Source: Apricaphanius iberus
Lineage: Eukaryota; Chordata; Actinopteri; Cyprinodontiformes; Aphaniidae
Direction of reading: 5' to 3'
Assembly (NCBI GenBank): GCA_028564705.1
Contig: JAPXFQ010002850.1
Span: forward strand, 2,248,215 to 2,312,214
Length of the DNA: 64,000 nt
In this document: one piece after another, positions 1-11,379 of the stretch
Layout of the letters: every line of letters begins with the position of its first letter
Numbering within the stretch: position 1 is the stretch's first letter
Notes under the pieces: generated by a model
Told to the model about the DNA's origin: nothing
Databases searched by the model: none
The model's input: the letters and a program-made list of their open reading frames with translations, nothing else
Program-made: the position numbers and the translations under genes

Positions 1-150
1 AACAAAACATTTATTTTTCTTGATGAAAATGCACGTAATATGGAAAAGGAAAAACAAAACATAAATGTCTTTGCAAAAATGCCTGTATATGGAAAAGGAA
101 AAATAAAATATATATATTTCTGTTTTTATTTTTAATTATGTCAGTTTTGG
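1..150. repeat. AT-rich stretch with a short diverged duplication
   Basis: The motif TATGGAAAAGGAAAAA-CAAAA occurs twice about 50 bp apart within otherwise AT-rich sequence. No gene is visible. Confidence 0.4.
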
Positions 151-330
151 TCCTCCATACTCCATCCATCCATCCATCCATCTTCTTAACCGCTTATCCA
201 ATTCAGGGTCACGGGGCAGCTGGAGCCTATCCCAGCAATTATCAGGCGTTAGGCAGGGTACACTCTGAACAGGACGCCAGTCTGTTGCAGGTCCTCCATA
301 CTCATACTTCCCATTTTCATTGTTAGATTC
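151..330 (+). repeat. Dispersed teleost repeat with ATCC microsatellite
   Basis: A CCATCCATCCATCC run leads into CTTCTTAACCGCTTATCC and then sequence ending GGACGCCAGTCTGTTGCAGG. This arrangement is a very common dispersed repeat in fish genomes. A reverse-orientation relative lies at 7578-7740. The small open frame across it is not a gene. The family name is not known to me. Confidence 0.65.
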
Positions 331-844
331 ATCTGCACTTGCTCCCTGTCTGGTGTGTAAGTTTATGCATTTTCAGTAAACCATCACTTCCATCATGATA
401 CTGGCTGCCTCCAAGCTTGCATTGGAGTTCTACATTATTTCAACCCATGACAAGATCAGGTTGTCAGGATAACGTTGCCAGGAGAGGAATCAAGATATCC
501 CTTTTCCCATCTCAAAGACACTCTAAAGGATTCCCTGACCTGGGGGATATATAGTCACTTCAGGGAGCTCTTCCTGACAACAGAACTCTTCACCACATTG
601 AAAACCCAGCCGCTCTACAGAGGACGATTCTTAAAGTTATATTTGCACTGGGAATCTTGTTTTTTTCATTATTATTTCATAACCATAAGTGAAAGGAATT
701 GTAGTTAATACAGGGCTTCAGTTTTTTGGCTCAGTATAATGCATTATGTCATCTTGTGGACTGAATTTCTTGTTACACCATTAATATTATTGAAGTGGAT
801 AGTCAAGGTAACAGCTTCAAGTGAGATTTTCTTCAGTTATATTT
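331..844. other. No recognised feature
   Basis: Ordinary AT-rich sequence; the 77-codon frame here resembles nothing known and has no splice or promoter context. Confidence 0.4.
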
Positions 845-1195
845 AGGGATGCACCGATACTGAAACTGGTATCGTTTACGGGGGCCGATACCATTTTAAT
901 GTATTCATATTGGTATCAGTTAAAGTTAATTGATACTATGAATCGATACTTACAATGTGGAAACTCTGCAATAATTTCACTTTTTGTTTTGTCCTGTCGT
1001 TTTTATGTATAGATAAAAATTTTTGTATAATTCACCATTATTTCTTGTAACAAGGAGAGGAGAAAATGAAAACTGTCTTCCAATTCATTGCAATTTTATA
1101 TATGGTAGAAGTATTGACATTGGCACTCGGTATTGGCAAGTATTAAGATCCAAGTATGTGTATCGTATTAGTTTGAAAACAGTGGTGTTGTATTT
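845..1195. mobile_element. Degenerate hAT-like MITE
   Basis: It begins AGGGATGCACCGATA, a terminal sequence typical of short fish hAT-derived elements, followed by several GGTATC/GATACC blocks. Towards 1107-1190 comes the matching 3' style sequence (GGCACTCGGTATTGGCAAG, then GTTTGAAAACAGTGG). The right terminal inverted repeat is too decayed to place exactly. Confidence 0.5.
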
Positions 1196-2684
1196 ATATT
1201 TCAAAGCAATACATTGATTTGTAAGATATGTTTAAACCTTTTTTTGTCTTGTGTTATTTTAATAAGCATACGTATTTATTGGGTTCGAATAATTAATAAA
1301 TATGTGTTCATATTAGATATATATATAGAAAAACTAGTTTCAAGATAGCACTGAGCATCAGTTTAATGTCTTCTTGTCTCCTTGGGGTGCTCTAAATAGA
1401 ACACAATAGGTTAGTCTCACTGACAGCTCTGAAGGATCTCACCCTAGGCATAATCTTTCCACCGGAAGATTTCAGAGAAAGCCAGTCCAAATCTTTTTCA
1501 AGTTAGCAACACTCAGATGTTTCATTGAGGGGGCGTCTCCCCCTCCATTTTTCACTACTTGGCATTTCTGTCCTTTCACAGCAAGCTCCCTTTCTGGAAG
1601 CTTGTAGGCGTAAAAATGTCTGTGATATTGTATTTCTTCTCCTGCCTTATTAAAGTCTTTCTAACAAGAACTATGGCATGAAAAGGAGATGTGGGTTGAA
1701 GTATCACAGAGTTGGTAGGATAGAAGTGTGAACACAACTCTACTGGCTGAGACTGGACCACACACGACGCTTTGCGATTCATTTGGCCTTTACTTTCTCT
1801 GCCCACTCATCCCTGCTGATAGTTTCAGAGTAACTTTGAAACACTCATGTGGTTTCCCTTTTTCCGTTCTTTTTTCACTTTTGTTACAAACCTTAGAATG
1901 AGTCACCATGCTTTTTTGCTCCTTCAATGTTAATGCTGTCAGTACCTCCCTAGTGAATCCTGAGACAGGTCAGTTTTATAAGATAGTTACATTTTCTGTC
2001 ATCTATAATTCACCAAATTTGAGCACCTGCATCAGACAACTGTATTCCTAACTTGCACCTGAATTTAAAAAGGTAGCTGATGATTCACAGCAATAATTGT
2101 GTCTTCTTCAACAGTTAAATACTTATATTATATTTACCTGGAAATACTTTTACAGAGTTTGTAGGTTTTCTTCAGTAGCCTTACAAAAGCTTTGATGGAA
2201 ATATCAAGAATAATCAAGTTCCATTAAATGTTAAAAAAAGAATGCCACAATAAATAGTTCAGTGAAGAGTACTCTACGGAGATGTGTTTTTCTTTTACAC
2301 ATTTAACTAATTAACAATATCGAAGGAGGAGTTGGTTTGGGCCTTATTAGACTCTCACAGTATGATCACCCACCCATAATAACAAAACAATTAACATTCA
2401 ACAATAATTTTAAAAAGTACATAACATTATTTAGAAAAGAAAATTAATAGTTACTCCTGCTGCTGCCAAATAATATAACACATTAATGATAATCTAACTC
2501 AAAACTTGTATTTAGTGCTATTTTAGTGTAAAACATTCACTTAAGAAAGAGTACAAAATGTGTTAATGTTTAAAGCATTACAACCTTTTTATAAAACATT
2601 TTTAGACATTACTAGATTCTGATACTTTGCCTGACAAATACTTGATAATAGCAAACCTTTTTACCATTCTGCTCTTCTAACTCT
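1196..2684. other. Intergenic, no recognised feature
   Basis: AT-rich sequence with a short TA run near 1317. Open frames are short and lack any domain or coding signature. Confidence 0.4.
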
Positions 2685-2990
2685 GCTTACACACCGAACG
2701 TGATAGACGCGACCAGAGTCCGATTTACATGTAAAGTCAATGGAGTGCGATGAAGCGAGACTGGTGGGGATCCCGCGACACGTCAGAAGCAGATTTGCGT
2801 TGCGAAATGGCTTTTCTGCTTGATTTGAGCGACCAAGTAGTGCAGCTGGTGCGTTTTAGGCGCGACCGAAAAAAACAGACTGCATTTATGTCTGCCACAG
2901 AAGTTGGAGATATCTCAACTACAGCTCCAAGTTGCACCGCCACAACCAATCAGCTGAGGGTTGTCAGTGATGCTGTGACTGAGTGAATGG
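2685..2990. mobile_element. GC-richer repeat fragment, probably from a DNA transposon
   Basis: The block starts near ACACACCGAACGTGATAGACGCGACC and is CpG-rich compared with its AT-rich flanks. Sequences of the form CACACCGAACGYGA followed by GACGCGACC are frequent near the ends of short fish DNA transposons. Overlapping frames of 70 and 78 codons run on both strands, which fits repeat sequence rather than a gene. No partner terminus was found. Confidence 0.35.
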
Positions 2991-4328
2991 AGTCACAACA
3001 TCAGCAGGACATGTAAAATTGAATTGCAAAAATGACCCCATTTCTTATGAACAGACAAGTTAATTCTCAAACCATCCTTATCAGAAAATACTAGGCTTCT
3101 GTTTTTCCCTGAGGAACTTCAACTGATTGTGGCTCATTGTAACAATCGCTCAGTTTGGGATTGAATTGCTGTTGTGAAGCAAAACATTTTAGTAAGTACT
3201 TTAGCTACTTAATGCTGAAAGAAAACACCCAGTTCTCCTCTAAGGGACAATCCAGTTAACTGCCCATTGTGGGATGCACTGTCAAAATATCATAATGACT
3301 TCCACATTCGTTCTACAGCTTCTTGCAGCCATGTTATGTTACTAAGTTACTACGTTAAATTGAACACAGACATTTACATTCATGTCGGTAGAGGTTTAAT
3401 AAGTCAGCTTCATGTTGCATGATAAAAACTAGAATTGCAAGTCATCAAGGTAGTATTTCAAATCGGGCTTATTGCAATCAGTTATACTTTAAATGTAGAT
3501 ATAATAAATATCAGTATGTGTGAGCTCTGAGAATATCAAAGAAACAAACACACATAAACGAGGAGAGAAAAGATGGTGAATGGTATGTAATGGCTTATGA
3601 AATTTGCATTTATGAATAATATTTTACCTCACAAAAACTTTTAAAGAGTAGTTGAATTTGGAAACTGTCACAGTAAAATATGTTCCTTCTTTAAACAAGG
3701 AAAAGGCTGCAGTCCCAGTCTGCGATTTTTTTCTATCCATCCCGTGGATCAGTCATAATTCTCATACAGGCAAAACACGAACTCTACCACACCCTCTCAT
3801 TCCTAACAACCTTTGATCCTAAAAATAAAACAAAATTCCTCCTCTCTCCCTCTGACGCCTTCTTGATATCTAGTCCCCTAATTTTAACAAAACACTTCAC
3901 ACTGCAGAACCAAAGAGAATAAGGTCAAAGGCCACCTAATCAAATCTGCTCCTTAATGATGTTTTATCGCTCTGATGATCTTCTACATAACATATTCCCT
4001 ACATGCCTTTACTAACATGTAATTGATCACAAAATTCAAATTACTTTTAAATATTCCCATCACACCCATTTAAATTAAGCTCAGCATTTTAATAGTAGGG
4101 AAAAATAAGAGTTAAGTTTATTCAGTTTTAATTGAATTTAGAATTCGCTCTATGTATGGGGTTTTGGGAAAAGACTGATATGACATTCATAATAAAGCAG
4201 CTGACAATGTTCTATAATTTAGTGAATAAATATTGACACATTTTTGGTGTAAAATAAGTTGTGTCTTATAACTGGTAAGTTGGGGCACAGAATATAAGTT
4301 CTGTGATGGTAGATTTTTTTCAGTTAGG
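2991..4328. other. Intergenic, no recognised feature
   Basis: AT-rich sequence without a recognisable gene, RNA or repeat end. Confidence 0.4.
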
Positions 4329-4480
4329 CAGTCTTCTGTATGCCAAACGCCTACTAGTTGGATGGGGATTGGCGCTGCTCTCCCTCTTTGCTACTGAGGT
4401 AATTCTTGTTAGTTTTTTTTTTCCCCTCCGCTTAGTAATATATTTAAATTCAGCGGATCATCTCGTTTGTTCTGAGCTCG
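4329..4480 (-). pseudogene. 28S rRNA pseudogene fragment (5' end of 28S)
   Basis: Read on the plus strand, 4430-4480 is the reverse complement of the very conserved 5' end of nuclear 28S rRNA (CTCCGCTTAGTAATATATTTAAATTCAGCGGATC). It continues downwards through the block that contains GATTGGCGCTG-CTCTCCCTCTTTGCTACTGAGG and TCTTCTGTATGCCA. The order and spacing match about the first 150 nt of 28S. Most differences are C to T or G to A, as expected of methylated CpG decay in an inactive copy. The GC-rich 80 bp beyond 4480 could be ITS2, but no 5.8S was found. Confidence 0.85.
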
Positions 4481-4560
4481 TATTTGGTACGAGCTCCTCC
4501 TCCCCCTGGTGACAAGTGGGGAGGCTTACAGCGAGCGCCGTAGGCCGGGAGATTTAGCTG
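4481..4560 (-). other. GC-rich flank of the 28S fragment, possibly ITS2
   Basis: The sequence next to the 28S 5' end is GC-rich (GAGCTCCTCCTCCCCCTGG, then GGGAGGCTTACAGCGAGCGCC), unlike its surroundings. Its position matches ITS2. ITS2 is too variable to confirm by eye. Confidence 0.3.
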
Positions 4561-5084
4561 CTGAATTTTACAATTTGTGGTTTGAAGATTAGGTTTGAGG
4601 ATAGTTAAACAAGGCACATCTCTGGGTAGATGTGGTCACAGATATTAGCAGGTTAGCTGAGGTAGTACGTTTCCTTGTCATGGCTCGTTTTAACACATTT
4701 AAAAAGTGAAACATTAGGTGTATAATTATTATTTTTTTGGTTACAGACTGGGAGCTGGTTCTCCACCATTGTGATAGTAAGGATGCTGGTTTTAAATACA
4801 ACTTCGAAGCAAAGTAGGCTGCTGTAATGTCTGTAGTTATGAAGTCACTGTGCATTAAGTTGTATAGAAATAGTTAAACATTTTTCCCCACTAGTTCAAA
4901 CTTTTGCCGAACTAATTTCTAAATATTCCTACCAGTAACTCCTTTGTGCCTACCGGTTGCATTTTGGCACACTAGTAAGACTCAGCTTGAACTTGCAAAC
5001 CACCACTTGTGGCCCCATCGGGAATCATCCAGATTCTCCTGATCTCCGGGAATGAATGTATGATTGAATTCAAATGACTTTTCT
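4561..5084. other. Intergenic, no recognised feature
   Basis: Nothing recognisable; an 88-codon minus-strand frame has no domain. Confidence 0.4.
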
Positions 5085-5149
5085 TTTGCAGCGCCTTGAG
5101 ATGACATTAGTTGTGAATTGGCTCTATATGAACAAACTAAACTGAATTT
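5085..5149 (+). mobile_element. LINE 3' tail fragment (L2-like)
   Basis: The sequence GCGCCTTGAGATGACATTAG followed by GAATTGGCTCTATATGAACAAA and CTGAATTT is the usual 3' terminus of fish L2-type LINEs. The same pattern ends the better-preserved copy at 21561. Confidence 0.65.
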
Positions 5150-5786
5150 CAAACTGTAGAGATGAGATTAATGAAGTGTTTAATCACTCTCGAGTCAGTA
5201 ATTAACACATTTGTATTTGAAAGGTATTTTTTATTTAAGTGACAGCAACCTTACCATTACTACGTTACACTCCTAAACCTCAGTTCCTCATCCTTTGCGC
5301 AATCCCTCTGTCCATTTTTTGTTTCCAGTCACATAACCCAAGTCTCATCAGTGCCTCGGGGATGACATGTCTGCCGATGCTAACAAATGACAAACGTCCC
5401 CGCTGACAAGAAGTCCATCTATCTGTGTCAGAGTAATTGAATTTCATAAATATAATCAGAAGGGTCTGTTATGAAGGGAACTGTAGTCTGGTCTCTTCTT
5501 GGCAGTGACTATTCCACGCACAACAAACACTGCTGTCTGATTAACAACTGAAAGTGCACTCATGATAACCATTGAATGCACATATACATTTTGCTTTTGT
5601 ATCTGACGAGTTTTAAAAACCTAAAGCACCATTTATTTGGAGAAGGTATATGCAAGCCACAATGATTAATCAATTAACTTTGTTGCATTCTCAAGTTTTG
5701 TTTTAAAACAATCTGTGTTTAGAAACCCCACAGGACAAGATTGTATTACTCAAACAAATGAGTGTACTACGGGCAGTCTGCCACTA

Positions 5787-5937
5787 TTGATCAAAACAAA
5801 TCACAGAAGAAAACCTAGAAGTTATTGGACTCTCTTCAGTTTCAATATTTTCAGTTTTCTGCTTTGATCAAAACAAATCAGAGCAGAAAACTCAGAATCT
5901 ATTAAAACTGACTGGACTCCAAAACATAGATCTCACT
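5787..5937 (+). repeat. Diverged direct duplication, about 80 bp unit
   Basis: TTGATCAAAACAAATCACAG followed by AAGAAAACCTAGAA recurs near 5863 as TTGATCAAAACAAATCAGAG followed by CAGAAAACTCAGAA, and both run on to a GACTGGACTC-like end. No coding content. Confidence 0.6.
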
Positions 5938-6357
5938 CAATATCAGCCAAGTAGGCACTCTCTTTTCCCAATGGACAGTGTGTGGTAATTTTAACTTTTA
6001 TTGCATGTTTTCCTGAAATATATACCTCAACAGAAGTGTATACTCAATAGACAAACATCTAATTAGCTGCTGTATTGACCAAGCTTTGACGTAAGAAGTT
6101 TCCCTGAGGGGTAGTTCATCCTCAGTGATACGGTTTGAGAAATTATTGATCCAACAGCCCATTAGGCTAAAATACATAAGAACACAATTGAATAATCAAC
6201 TATAAAGTAATCCTCTGGAAACTTGTTACACAGACGTTTAATGATAGTCCACTTACAAATGCAACAAATAAAGTTAAAAATATCTCCAGGGATTCTTACA
6301 TTTTAAAAATTATTTGGGAGCAGAGAAGATCTCAAAGTTTTCATAATGATATTAAAT

Positions 6358-7140
6358 TTAATCAACAAGGATAAAACTACAGATTTGTAATGACTTAAGT
6401 CCAGGGTATAGATTGTAAGATACCACTTTAAAGCTATATGCAAAAATTTCAAACTGCCCCTTTGGTTTAGAAATTGGTCTGGATATTTGTTGATCTGGAT
6501 ATTTGAACTTCTTTAATTCTTCAGCAAGTTCGCAAAAAGCTTTGTCCGAGGTTTTCCTCCACATTGAGGTGTCACATAGTCGGTGCAGATTGGTAGGTTG
6601 CAAATGCATGATGCAAAGCTCTCGTTCCACCAGATCAGAAAGGTTCTCTGTTGATTTAAGATCAAGGGACTGTTGAAGCCATTGGAGTAAAATGAACTCA
6701 TATTTGGTCAAGAAATTTGTTCAATCTGAGGTTTGAGAGATTCGCCATTACCTTTCTATAAACAACTATTTGAAGATGGTTGCACTGTGGTCATGAAATG
6801 GTGGACATGGTCTGAAAAAATACCCAGAACAGATTAGATTTAAATGATGTTCATTTGGTACTCAAGGGTTCAAAGTGTGCCAAGAAAATGTCCCAGACAT
6901 CATTACACCACCAACACCATTGGCAAGAGCCATTTATAGGGTGACATGAAGTAAATTGGGCCATCAGATAAGATGAGCCACTTAAGGTTTGAGCCTCCTG
7001 GCCTTTTAATTTTGTACAGACTATATCTGCAAAAGATTTCCAATTGATGGCACGAGTGTTCTCCAAAAGAAACAACTGATTTGATTGGTCTATAGTTGCC
7101 CAAAGGTCACCCAATTTACCTGGTGTCACCCTACAATGTG
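6358..7140 (-). other. Two minus-strand open frames, unrecognised
   Basis: Frames of 92 codons (7129-6851) and 117 codons (6711-6358) lie in the same direction. The second includes a leucine-rich, charged stretch (LSDLVERELCIMHLQ, then DKAFCELAEELKKF) that vaguely recalls helical Gag or SCAN-like segments. I cannot assign a family, and stops separate the two frames. They may be remnants of one decayed retroelement gene or chance frames. Confidence 0.2.
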
Positions 7141-7577
7141 TGATCGATCCATGATTTCATCTTATGTACACCAAATTCTAACCGTACCATCTTAACATTG
7201 TTGCTTAAATTAAGCTTCATAGTGTTTTCTCTTTTTTTATCTGTTATCATCCAGTTTTTCAAAGCATGTGAATTATAGCTTGAGTTTCCCATTCAAAGCC
7301 GACAGGAGTGTTACCCTATGTGGCCTTCTGCTGTTGTAGCCTGTAATAGAAGTTATTCTTCATGTGTTAGATGTAATATGTGGAAAATTTAGCTCGTATA
7401 GTTTTTCTGTAAATTAAAAGCAGTCAATCCATTCTCTTCTGACTTTTGACATGAACAAGGCATTTTCTTCAAGCGTCCATGCTGCTCCCTGGATAATTTC
7501 TCTTTTTTTGACAATTTTCAATAAACCTGAAAAATAAAATGGAGTATGAATAGAAAACCTACAGATAGCAGAGGATA

Positions 7578-7740
7578 AAAGGATGGATGGATGCTACGAT
7601 GGACTTTGTGCCCTGTCCAGGGTGCATCCCACGTCTCGCCTAATGACTACTGGAGATGGGCAACAGCCTCCCCCCATCTCAAGAACCTTCAAGGATAAGG
7701 ATGGATGGATGTATGGATGTATGGATGGATGGATGCTACA
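7578..7740 (-). repeat. Dispersed teleost repeat with GGAT microsatellite
   Basis: This is a reverse-orientation relative of 151-330. It contains CCCTGTCCAGGGTGCATCCC, then TCTCGCCTAATGACTACTGG, and ends in a GGATGGATG run. It is a common fish repeat and not a gene, although a 73-codon frame crosses it. Confidence 0.65.
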
Positions 7741-7788
7741 GTTTTTAGATCATAAGCTGGTGAATAAAGTCTGGAACCAATTACTGTT

Positions 7789-8200
7789 TGTCATGATCTG
7801 TTGATGTATGTGCTTTAGGTTTAATTTGTGTTCTTACTTGCAATATTTCTTTGTTTATTTAGATCATATATTTTAGATTTTTCCTTTGTGTTATTGCTTC
7901 CAGCTTTAACTATACAACAGTGTTCCCTCTGTTTATTTGGTCAATTTCTTCTTTCCCCATTAAGTTCTATTTGCATTGTTTTATTTTCCACCTTTCCCTC
8001 AGCCTGCCAGCTTGTTCCCCTTCTCAGCTGTTTCCTACCTCCTGATTTCTCTCTGCCTGCACTTTCACCCCGCTGGTTTCCATTCTCATCTGATCAGGCA
8101 CTATCCCGTCTTTGTCATTTTTCCCTTAGTATGTAAGGTCTTCACCCATCTATTCCGTTCTCATTGCTGTTCCAGGGCCCTGTAATAAGTTCTGTAAGTG
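7789..8200 (+). mobile_element. Gypsy-like LTR fragment
   Basis: It opens with TGTCATGATCTG, the usual start of a common fish Gypsy-type LTR. A pyrimidine-rich stretch with CAGCTGTTTCCT and many CTCTCC blocks follows, similar in texture to the LTR at 9984-10474. The 3' end (TGACA) was not found, so the copy is truncated or decayed. The boundary at 8200 is approximate. Confidence 0.45.
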
Positions 8201-9983
8201 TCGTCAGTATTTCATTACGTTTCATATATGATTACCACTATGAGTTCATTATTTCACTTTTTCCCAGATTAACAGGTTCCCCAGCAACCCTGAGTCTAAT
8301 AAATAATCCAGGACCATGTGTACTCTGTTTGATGCGCATTTAAGACAAGGAGAGAGAGAGAAAAAAAATACAATCCCTCAAAAACAGACTTTGGTTTAGA
8401 GTTTCATTTTAAACAATAAGCAACAAAAATCAAAGCAGTAAACAACAGGATAGATGACCAAAATCGTCCTGTTGGTAAGCTTTCCGACAGACCGCTGTGA
8501 TTTCCTGCCAAAATGAGAAACCTGAGTGGAAATGGCCCGGAAGAGCACCTGGCTGATTCTTTTACTCTCACATGTGCAAGTCCTGCTAGATTTAATTTTC
8601 AGAACAATTGATAGTTTGTCACATCTGCTATGCTGCGGGACATGCTGTGAAGAGGGTGCCAGCATATGGCAGATTTAATTAATGTGAACCGTCTCATTGT
8701 GTTCCTCACAAAGACAGTTTCGACCTAGTTATTCTCTGAAGACCTCATGTGTTTGGGGGATTAGCAGGTGTTATTTTTGATTGGGTCCATTTATTACTTA
8801 CATAGTTAATAGGTGTGCTCTCTGCCCACCTGTGGATGAATTTCACTCCAACTTAAAGTTACAGTTGAAGCTGCACTAAAAAGTATAGAATTCAGTCTGA
8901 AAGTTTGGTGTGAAATATATATTTCATGACTTGACTATATTTCATGCCACAAAACATTTTAAAATAGATTTGTCTGTTTGAGATTTAGTCACTAACAGTT
9001 AAAGATGCAGAGGCTTATTTCTTGGATTCTCACGATCAATGAGTGTCTTCTGATTTGCTCAGCTTTTACTCAGTCATTTTTCTTGTATGCTGTCCGGAAG
9101 GAAGAATTTTAATCTGGCCTAAACCGTTCAGATAACTGTATCAAACATTAATTTCTGAAAATTCTTAGTTGGAATATGTGGCTTTTTATGGCTCCCTCAT
9201 ATACTATTTTTCTGAAGATCACTGAAAACCACACAGGACAGGTTAAGAAATGTACCAGCCGTAAAGCTTTAAAGAATGATCTCGATAATTGTAAGGTTGT
9301 TGTTAGAAAAAATAATTAACACAACTAATTCAATAATTTCTCGTGTAAGTGGGCAGGATGATGGTTTCTACTGGAGCTGGCCACAGAACTAAAATTGCCG
9401 GGGTTAAAACATATAACCTCGGTCTGGCTTTGCATTTACCATTCAGATTCCTTTATTTATTACTTTTTGACTCTAGCCATGCTTTTCTGTTTGTTTACCT
9501 TCTTAAAGTAAATGCACAGAATAACAAGCAACATTTGCAATTCACTGAAGAATGTTTTATCAAAGCAAATTAAAAAAATAAATACCCTGAATTTAACCAA
9601 GTAATATCATTTTAGGACAACATTAATACATTTGTAGTGTGAAGTTTCTTGCACTGCAGTAGGACATTCTCCACTAAAATCACACTTTTTTTGGCCCACA
9701 ATACCTAACCTTTTTGTATATTTCAGCCTTACTTTACTTGGAAGAAAGAAGACTCCCTCTTTCCAAATTTAGAAAACCCCAACAGACTGACAAATAAATC
9801 TCTAAAATGTTCTTGTAGATGAAAATCATAGCTGCTCAGCATAGTTACATTTAAAAGCATTGTCTAAGTTTCACATCAACACACTGCAAACATGCTGCAC
9901 AGGTACACAATCCGCATGTTCTTCAGAGCAGAAGATTCTTTGCTGAAGAGACATTCTCACGAGATCCCAGGTCTTCCTTCAAG
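8201..9983. other. Intergenic, no recognised feature
   Basis: AT-rich sequence with a short GA run near 8350. No supported gene or repeat. Confidence 0.4.
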
Positions 9984-10474
9984 CGTCAGGATCTGGGGTT
10001 GTTTGGGTGTTTCTGCATGCTTCCATTTTTGTGTCTTTCCTCTGTGTTTGTGCTTAGTTTTAGTTGTTCTTTTCCTTGAGTTTCTTACTTCTAATTAGAT
10101 TCTTCAGTTGTAGTTTATTCCTTTTCAGTCTGTTAGATTTGTGCTTTCCCTGTCAGAGTTTATTGCCCCCAGCTTCAAACCCCCTCCCTCTCTACTCTCA
10201 CAGCTGCAACCTGTTCCAGTCTAGCCACCTGTTCCTCATCCCAGTAATCAACCTCCTGGTATATACCCTCCTCTCTTTGTCTGTTGGTTTCTCCTGTTAG
10301 TGCCAATCATCAACTCAACGCCAATCCACCTTGCTTCTCTAAAGACCCATTTCTTGTTTTGTTTTCGCTGTTGAATATATATTTTAAGTTTTTCCTTTAA
10401 ATATTTAAGTTTCATCTCAACCTGCCTCTGATCTCTGCCTGCATTCGGGTCCCAAATCTCTTTACATCATGACA
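9984..10474 (+). mobile_element. Gypsy-like LTR (about 490 bp)
   Basis: It starts CGTCAGGATCTGGGG (one change from TGTCAGG) and ends CATCATGACA, giving TGTCA...TGACA-type inverted ends. Inside is a T/C-rich region with a TATATACCCTCC block near 10260. Directly after it comes GAAGAAACCAGCCACCAGG, the kind of sequence that follows this LTR in intact fish copies. Confidence 0.6.
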
Positions 10475-10940
10475 GAAGAAACCAGCCACCAGGATCCAGA
10501 AAAACCTGCTTTTTTAGGAGGAATCTGAAAGATTAATAGAGACAGTAAGGACATTTGTGGATATTGTGGCAGAACCTTGTTCAGCTTGGAGGCATTTCAA
10601 GATGGCAGTAGCCTGCTTAGATGATTTGCACGAGTGGACCCCTCATCTGCCTTCGCTGGGCTTTGTGGGGCTGTTGGAGGAAGGAGGGTGGACTTATCGA
10701 GCAGCTTTAGAAGCAATGTATGGCAGGCCGCCTCTGCCGCCATCATCATTTCTACCAGCTTCTGCACCTTATACCTCAGCTCCTTCCGTTTCCCTAACCT
10801 TCCACCTAAGCCAGCACCAAAGAAGTGTTTCTTCAAGGTGCAGCTTGATCTCCCTATCTCTCCTTGTCCTCTGTCACCTTCTCCATGACTCACAGCTAGT
10901 CACTCACTTAAAAGTACAATATTTAACAATTTTACGGTGA
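10475..10940 (+). pseudogene. Residual internal sequence of the Gypsy-like element
   Basis: About 470 bp after the LTR is GC-richer than its flanks and could be the leader and the start of a gag. A 127-codon frame crosses it, but overlapping frames also exist on the minus strand and no capsid or zinc-knuckle motif is visible. No pol was found downstream, so the element is truncated. Confidence 0.3.
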
Positions 10941-11379
10941 CCCTTGGAAGGAAGGTTACATTGAAACAGATTTTGATCTAAGCAGGTTGGGTGGTTTAAG
11001 TTTAGATTATTTTAAAAAAACACTGCTACAGGATGTGATTGTTTACGATATCTGTCCCGCTTCCATACTTTCTGGTTGACAAGTCTTCAAAACCAAAAAA
11101 CAAGCCTTCATTTGTAACATGACAGTCACTGGGCTTTAGGGTAATGCTTAGCTAAAAATGCAAGCAGTTAAATGGTCAGCTACTTTTTCATTTACCATAA
11201 ACTTGATTTATCCGTGAAATGCATTAAGATATTTATCAACTTGTAGAACTTTCCTTCGCTCGGGAAACTCTCTGTAAAATTCACGAGGGGGAAGGGGGGA
11301 AAGTGACTGTGAGTGGAATCTGTTGATTTTCCTTATGGACTGTAGTACTCCAATTTGACCACAAGATGTCCGTATTACA
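10941..11379. other. Intergenic, no recognised feature
   Basis: Ordinary AT-rich sequence. Confidence 0.4.

Noticed and set aside
10557..10940. 127-codon frame as a host gene
   Set aside because: It lies directly behind a Gypsy-like LTR, overlaps frames on both strands and has no domain; treated as retroelement residue.
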